Positions 15,816-19,797 of a stretch of DNA of 19,797 nucleotides are shown here, one piece after another. Both the position numbers and the translations under genes were made by a program. This stretch comes from Verrucomicrobia bacterium UBA2460 (GTDB lineage: Bacteria > Verrucomicrobiota > Verrucomicrobiia > Methylacidiphilales > Verrucolacustridaceae), in assembly GCA_002342345.1 (NCBI GenBank), contig DDPU01000039.1, positions 7,881-27,677 of the forward strand. Reading direction: 5' to 3'. A model generated the notes under the pieces. It made no database searches and was not told the origin of the DNA. It saw only the letters and a list, made by a program, of their open reading frames with translations. The number at the start of each line of letters is the position of its first letter. Position 1 is the stretch's first letter.

Positions 15816-16630
15816 GCCGGGCGGTCCGTTTCTGGAAGCTGGAGGGGGCGGGGAACGACTTTCTCGGTTTCGACGGCCGAAAGGGAGGGCTGGGCCTGAC
15901 CCGGGAGCGGATTGCCGCCTGGTGTGACCGAAGGCGGGGCGCCGGGGCGGACGGGGTCCTGGTGGTGGAAAAGCCGCGTGGCCGCGGTTCGGATTTCCGG
16001 ATGCGGTACTACAATTCCGACGGGGGTGAGGCGGAGATGTGCGGGAACGGCGCTCGTTGTTTCGCCCTGCTGGCCCGTGCGGCCACGGGATGGAAGGGGA
16101 AGTCGATGCGGGTCGAGACCAAGGCGGGTCCGGTGCAGCTGGAGATTCTCGGCAAGGAGGTGAAGGTTTCCATGTCCGATCCCGGGTGGCCCCGGTTGGG
16201 CAAGGAGATCACCGCCGCCGGGCGCCGGGTGAAGCTTGACTGCATTCACACGGGCGTGCCCCACGCGGTCGAGTTTGTACGGTCCGTGGACGGGGTGGAT
16301 GTGGAGAAAAACGGGCGGGCCATCCGCTTCCACAACTTTTTTGCCCCGGCGGGCACGAACGTGAACTTTGTCTCGGTGGGCCGGGGCAACCGGATCGAGG
16401 TGCGCACGTATGAGCGTGGCGTCGAAGGGGAGACCCTGGCCTGCGGCACCGGGGTGGTGGCATCCTCCATCCTCGCGTACCTGCAAAAGAGGGTGAAGCC
16501 GCCGGTCCATGTGAAGACGCGGGGCGGGGATGTCCTGCGGGTGCATTTCCAGTGGGTCAACGACCGGGCGAGGCACGTCGTGCTGCAGGGGCCGGCGCGG
16601 ATTGTCTTCGAGGGTTTTTGGCATGTTTGA
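15812..16630 (+). CDS. dapF: Diaminopimelate epimerase
   Basis: A 272-residue cofactor-free epimerase that interconverts LL- and meso-diaminopimelate. The two catalytic cysteines are C77 in EMCGNGARC and C211 in LACGTGVVAS. The N-terminal EGAGNDF, RYYNSDG (65-71), HTGVPHAVEF (146-155) and GTNVNFV (181-187) are all family signatures. It starts with GTG, preceded by GGGGAG. It overlaps lysA by four bases and dapA by eight, so the three are translated as a block. Confidence 0.97.
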   Translation: MSRAVRFWKLEGAGNDFLGFDGRKGGLGLTRERIAAWCDRRRGAGADGVLVVEKPRGRGSDFRMRYYNSDGGEAEMCGNGARCFALLARAATGWKGKSMRVETKAGPVQLEILGKEVKVSMSDPGWPRLGKEITAAGRRVKLDCIHTGVPHAVEFVRSVDGVDVEKNGRAIRFHNFFAPAGTNVNFVSVGRGNRIEVRTYERGVEGETLACGTGVVASSILAYLQKRVKPPVHVKTRGGDVLRVHFQWVNDRARHVVLQGPARIVFEGFWHV

Positions 16631-17498
16631 GGGGACCTACACCGCGCTGGTGACGCCGTTCCGGAACGGGAAGGTGGACGACAAGGCGTTTACCGCCCTG
16701 ATTGAGCGGCAGATTGCCGCTGGAATCGAGGGGATCGTTCCCGTTGGCACCACGGGGGAGTCACCCACCCTCAACATGGTGGAGCATGCCCGGGTGATTG
16801 AATTGGCGGTGCAAATCGCCCGGAAGCGCACCAAAGTGCTGGCCGGAACGGGCTCCAACAGCACCGCGGAGGCGATCGAGCTTTCCACCGGGGCGAAAAA
16901 AGCCGGTGTCGACGGCTTGCTGCTGGTGGCGCCTTATTACAACAAGCCCAGCCCGGAAGGCATGTTCCAGCATTTCCGGGCCCTGGCGCAGGAAACGGAC
17001 CTGCCGATCATGCTTTACAGCGTGCCGGGACGTTGCGCGGTGGAGATCACCGTGGAAACGGTCGGGCGGTTGGCGAAGGAGTGTCCGACGATCCGCTCCA
17101 TCAAGGAGGCGGGTGGCAAACCGGAGCGGGTGGATGCGATCCGCGCGGTGGTGCCCCCGGATTTTGAAATCCTCAGCGGGGACGACGCCCTGACCGTGGA
17201 GTTCATGAAACGGGGCGCGGTGGGGGTGGTGAGTGTCGCCTCAAACCTTATCCCGGCGGAGGTGAAGGCCCTGGTGGATGCCGGGCGCAGAAAGGATTGG
17301 AAGGCTGCCGAGGAACTTGACCGGAAGTATGCGGCGGTGTTCCGGGATCTTTTTGTGGAGAGCAACCCCGGTCCGGTGAAGGCGGCGATGGCCGCCAAGG
17401 GGTGGCTGGCGGAGGAACTGCGTCTCCCGCTGGTGCCGATCACCGAGGCGAGCCGCAACAGGCTGATGGCCACCCTCCGGCAGGCCGGGTTGAACTAA
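16623..17498 (+). CDS. dapA: 4-hydroxy-tetrahydrodipicolinate synthase
   Basis: A 291-residue TIM-barrel aldolase, normal length. It condenses pyruvate with aspartate semialdehyde, the first committed step to diaminopimelate. The pyruvate Schiff-base lysine is K161 in SIKEAGG. GTTGES (42-47), PYYNKPS (104-110), the catalytic tyrosine in LYSVPGR (131-137) and R137 are present. I chose the ATG at 16623 because MFEGTYTALVTPF is the typical DapA N-terminus and GAGGG lies eight bases upstream. An upstream in-frame start at 16530 would lie inside dapF. It overlaps dapF by eight bases. Confidence 0.96.
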   Translation: MFEGTYTALVTPFRNGKVDDKAFTALIERQIAAGIEGIVPVGTTGESPTLNMVEHARVIELAVQIARKRTKVLAGTGSNSTAEAIELSTGAKKAGVDGLLLVAPYYNKPSPEGMFQHFRALAQETDLPIMLYSVPGRCAVEITVETVGRLAKECPTIRSIKEAGGKPERVDAIRAVVPPDFEILSGDDALTVEFMKRGAVGVVSVASNLIPAEVKALVDAGRRKDWKAAEELDRKYAAVFRDLFVESNPGPVKAAMAAKGWLAEELRLPLVPITEASRNRLMATLRQAGLN

Positions 17499-17524
17499 GG
17501 ACCGTTCGGGGGGAGAATCATCCC

Positions 17525-18262
17525 ATGCCCACCAAGATTGCGGTGATCGGCTCCAAGGGACGGATGGGGCAGGCTGTGCTCAGTCTGGCCCGGTCGGACA
17601 AGACCCTCGAGGTCGTGGGGGAAGGGGACCATGGCGACGACTTGGCCAAAGTGACGGCCCAGGCGCAGGCGGTGGTGGACTTCAGTCATCGCTCGGCGAC
17701 GGAGGCGGTTCTCCGGGCAGCCCAGACGGTCAAGGCGGCGCTGGTGATCGGCACCACCGGGCATACCGAGGCGGAGCGGGGCCTGATCATCGCCGCCTCG
17801 CACAAGATTCCGCTGATTCATTCCCCAAATTTTTCCATGGGGGTAAACCTGCTTTTCCATCTCACCGCCCTGGCCGCCAAGGCGCTGCCGGAGGGGTTTG
17901 ATCCGGAGGTGATCGAGATTCATCACCGCCTGAAGAAGGATGCGCCGAGCGGCACCGCCAAGCGGCTGGTGGAGATTCTCGCGGAGGCGCGGAGGACCAA
18001 GCCCGAGGTGGTTGCCCGGCACGGCCGGACGGGCGAACCCGGGGAGCGGACCGAGGACGAGATCGGCGTGCACGCCGTGCGCGGCGGGGACGTGGTGGGT
18101 GACCACACCGTGCTGCTGGCCGGCGAGGGGGAGCGGATCGAGTTGAGCCACCGGGCGAGCAGCCGGGACGTGTTCGCGCGCGGGGCGTTGCGGGCGGCGA
18201 AGTGGCTGGTGGGCAAGCCGGCCAAAATGTACGGGATGACGGACGTGCTCGGCCTGAGCTGA
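17525..18262 (+). CDS. dapB: 4-hydroxy-tetrahydrodipicolinate reductase
   Basis: A 245-residue NAD(P)H-dependent reductase that acts directly after DapA. The nucleotide-binding loop is VIGSKGRMGQ (7-16). VDFSHRSAT (51-59), VIGTTGHTE (74-82) and SPNFSMGVN (100-108) follow. The substrate-binding and catalytic segment EIHHRLKKDAPSGTA spans 131-145, with H133/H134 and K138. The start at 17525 has GGGGAGA upstream at good spacing; the alternative at 17402 would lie within dapA. It is 26 bp after dapA, and its stop shares one base with the folK start (TGATG). Confidence 0.96.
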   Translation: MPTKIAVIGSKGRMGQAVLSLARSDKTLEVVGEGDHGDDLAKVTAQAQAVVDFSHRSATEAVLRAAQTVKAALVIGTTGHTEAERGLIIAASHKIPLIHSPNFSMGVNLLFHLTALAAKALPEGFDPEVIEIHHRLKKDAPSGTAKRLVEILAEARRTKPEVVARHGRTGEPGERTEDEIGVHAVRGGDVVGDHTVLLAGEGERIELSHRASSRDVFARGALRAAKWLVGKPAKMYGMTDVLGLS

Positions 18263-18744
18263 TGCGCGTGGGGATTGCTCTGGGCTCCAACCTCGGGAAC
18301 CGGGAAGAGGAGTTGGCGGCCGCCCGAAACTGGCTCAGGAGCCTCGACCCCGGGGCGCGTTTTTCCGCGGTGTACGAAACCGATCCGGTGGATTGCCCGG
18401 AGGGAAGTCCCCGGTTCGCCAACCAGGTCGGGGAGATTCTCTGGGGCGGAGCCTTGGAGGGGTTGTTGGATTTGACCCAGGCGTACGAGCGGAGTCGGGG
18501 CCGAAAGGGCGTGCGGGCACGGAATCAGGCCCGGGTTTTGGATCTGGATCTGCTTTATGCGGAAAACCGGCAGGTCCGCACGGCAAGGTTGCGGCTGCCC
18601 CATCCGCGGATGGGCGGAAGAAGGTTTGTGATGGAGCCCTTGGCGGAGATTTGTCCGGAACGGAAAATTCCCGGTTTGCCGGGAACCGTCCGGGAGACAG
18701 CGGGGTGGCTGAGGAAGGGGGCGATGTGTCGTCGGATCGGATAA
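18262..18744 (+). CDS. folK: 2-amino-4-hydroxy-6-hydroxymethyldihydropteridine pyrophosphokinase (HPPK)
   Basis: A 160-residue protein, the usual HPPK size. It transfers pyrophosphate from ATP to the pterin alcohol in folate synthesis. The start GIALGSNLGNRE is diagnostic. SAVYETDPVDCPEGSPRFANQV, RVLDLDLLY (91-99, metal-binding D94 and D96) and PHPRMGGRRFVMEPLAEI (113-130) complete the family pattern. The start codon overlaps the dapB stop by one base, so translation is coupled. The C-terminus overlaps panB by 19 bases. FolK followed by PanB is also seen in E. coli. Confidence 0.95.
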   Translation: MRVGIALGSNLGNREEELAAARNWLRSLDPGARFSAVYETDPVDCPEGSPRFANQVGEILWGGALEGLLDLTQAYERSRGRKGVRARNQARVLDLDLLYAENRQVRTARLRLPHPRMGGRRFVMEPLAEICPERKIPGLPGTVRETAGWLRKGAMCRRIG

Positions 18745-19499
18745 CCCCGGACCGGTTGCGAAGGTGGCCGAAGGGGAAACCCCTGCTGTCCCTGACCGCC
18801 TACGACTATCCGCTCGGGCGGATTCTGGATGAAGCGGGGGTCGATTTGATCCATGTGGGCGACAGCCTGGGGATGGTGGTTTTGGGTATGCCGGACACGA
18901 CGGGGGTGACGATGGCGGACATGATCCGGGCGACGGAGGCGGTGGCCCGTGGCCGGAAGCGGGCGATGATTTCGGCCGATCTGCCGGCGGGAAGTTACGA
19001 CACGGCCGAGGCGTGCGTCAAAAACTCGAGGGCTTTGCTGGCCGCGGGGGCGGATGCGGTGAAGCCGGAAGGCGGAGAGGAGAGTCGCCCGCAGTGGGTG
19101 GCCCTCGGGAAGGCGGGGATTCCGTGGATCGGGCACCTGGGAATGCTTCCCCAAAAAGTGAAGGAGGAGGGGGGATACAAGCGGAAGGGAAAGAGTCCCG
19201 AGGAGGTGAAGAAGTTGATCGAGGAGGCAAGGGAGATGGAAAAGGCGGGGGCGTGTGCGATCGTGCTGGAACTGGTGGATCCGGAGGCGGCTACCAGGAT
19301 CACGGGAGCGGTGGCGGTGCCGACGATCGGGATCGGAGCGGGCAAGGGGACGACGGGCCAGATCCGGGTGACCCATGATTTGCTGGGTTGGACCCCCTGG
19401 TTCAAGCCGGGCTTTGTGAAGAAGGATCTGGGGTTTGCGGGAAAGATCGCCGCGATGGTGAAGGGCTTTAGGAGGAGCGGGAGCGCCGGGCCTGGATAA
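18726..19499 (+). CDS. panB: 3-methyl-2-oxobutanoate hydroxymethyltransferase (ketopantoate synthase)
   Basis: A 257-residue TIM-barrel enzyme that makes ketopantoate from alpha-ketoisovalerate and methylenetetrahydrofolate, the first pantothenate/CoA step. Metal ligands lie in VGDSLGMV (D46) and ISADLPAGSY (D85). HLGMLPQ (137-143), AIVLELVD (with the likely general base E182), PTIGIGAGKGTTGQI and HDLLGWTPWFKPGFVK are the expected signatures. I chose the GTG at 18726 because GAGGAAGGGGG lies directly upstream and it gives normal length; the long upstream frame would lie within folK. It overlaps folK by 19 bases and the convergent membrane gene by 32. Confidence 0.95.
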   Translation: MSSDRITPDRLRRWPKGKPLLSLTAYDYPLGRILDEAGVDLIHVGDSLGMVVLGMPDTTGVTMADMIRATEAVARGRKRAMISADLPAGSYDTAEACVKNSRALLAAGADAVKPEGGEESRPQWVALGKAGIPWIGHLGMLPQKVKEEGGYKRKGKSPEEVKKLIEEAREMEKAGACAIVLELVDPEAATRITGAVAVPTIGIGAGKGTTGQIRVTHDLLGWTPWFKPGFVKKDLGFAGKIAAMVKGFRRSGSAGPG

Positions 19500-19797
19500 A
19501 CGAGCGGATTCCGAGAACCAAAAAGGCGAGGGAGACAACCGCCGTCGCGGCTCTGGCCTGCACAGCGGCCGGGCGTTGGCCTTCCCCGGCCAGGGCTTCG
19601 GGCAGTTTGGGAAGGGAAGAAGCGGTTCCCCCGAGGGCCAGCAGGCTCACGAGCAGGGCGGCGTGCATGGCGTGCTTGCGGAGGTTTTCCTCTTTAACCG
19701 CGACAATCCCGAGAATCAGGAGAATCAGGCCGATGCCGGCGGGGATGAGTGCGGTCCAGGATGCGGCGCCGGTAAGGAAATAGCCGCCCAGGCCGAT
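19468..19797 (-). CDS. Small integral membrane protein (5' end outside window)
   Basis: The frame is open from the window edge to a TAA at 19470, at least 109 residues. It shows three hydrophobic segments: GYFLTGAASWTALIPAGIGL running into LILLILGIVAV, HAALLVSLLALGGTASSL, and AVVSLAFLVLGIRSF. It ends in a basic tail (QARRSRSS). A shorter call from the internal ATG at 19668 would cut into the continuous hydrophobic frame, so I extend to the edge. The family is not recognised and the role is unknown. It overlaps panB tail to tail by 32 bases. Confidence 0.65.
   Translation of the reverse strand: MGLGGYFLTGAASWTALIPAGIGLILLILGIVAVKEENLRKHAMHAALLVSLLALGGTASSLPKLPEALAGEGQRPAAVQARAATAVVSLAFLVLGIRSFIQARRSRSS

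Noticed and set aside
16530..16622. Extended dapA start at 16530
   Set aside because: This stretch lies inside dapF in another frame; the ATG at 16623 begins the characteristic DapA N-terminus and has a Shine-Dalgarno.

Overview
This is an ordinary, densely coded chromosomal window of a high-GC bacterium. It carries 18 protein-coding genes (16 complete, one cut at each window edge), one TPP riboswitch, and no rRNA, tRNA, CRISPR array or insertion sequence that I can see. The organism probably has a diderot-type envelope with diaminopimelate peptidoglycan (lysA/dapF/dapA/dapB), makes hopanoids (hpnH) and exports lipoproteins. The GC content, the gene mixture, a LipM-type octanoyltransferase and the simple tandem hexamers in the gaps make me think of the PVC group, perhaps Verrucomicrobiota. 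That placement is an impression, not a result.

Layout. Positions 1-7198 are all on the minus strand: hpnH, two small unknown genes, rplU, rpmA, uvrA and a secreted TPR protein. The spacings are tight, except for about 100 bp before rplU that probably holds a promoter. From 7292 the strand alternates: nadE (+), a membrane-anchored sulfotransferase-like protein (-), a DedA-family membrane protein (+), lipM (-), a small SH3-like lipoprotein (+), riboswitch plus thiC (+), and an EVE-domain protein (-). From 14526 a tight plus-strand operon runs lysA-dapF-dapA-dapB-folK-panB, with most junctions overlapping. A partial membrane protein on the minus strand closes the window and overlaps panB tail to tail.

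How it works together. The final operon makes diaminopimelate and lysine and also supplies folate and coenzyme A intermediates. Elsewhere there are single genes for NAD (nadE), lipoate (lipM) and thiamine (thiC, under TPP control), so five cofactor pathways are touched within 12 kb. The left block combines DNA repair (uvrA), ribosome proteins and a hopanoid side-chain enzyme.

Most unusual. First, at least four short intergenic gaps each hold their own degenerate 6- or 7-bp tandem repeat, one of them arranged as an inverted pair. Second, several genes that lead a transcription unit have a -10-like box only 6-9 bases before the ATG and no Shine-Dalgarno sequence, which suggests leaderless mRNAs. 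Third, the UvrA protein lacks the first cysteine pair of its N-terminal zinc finger. I found no convincing new multi-gene system.
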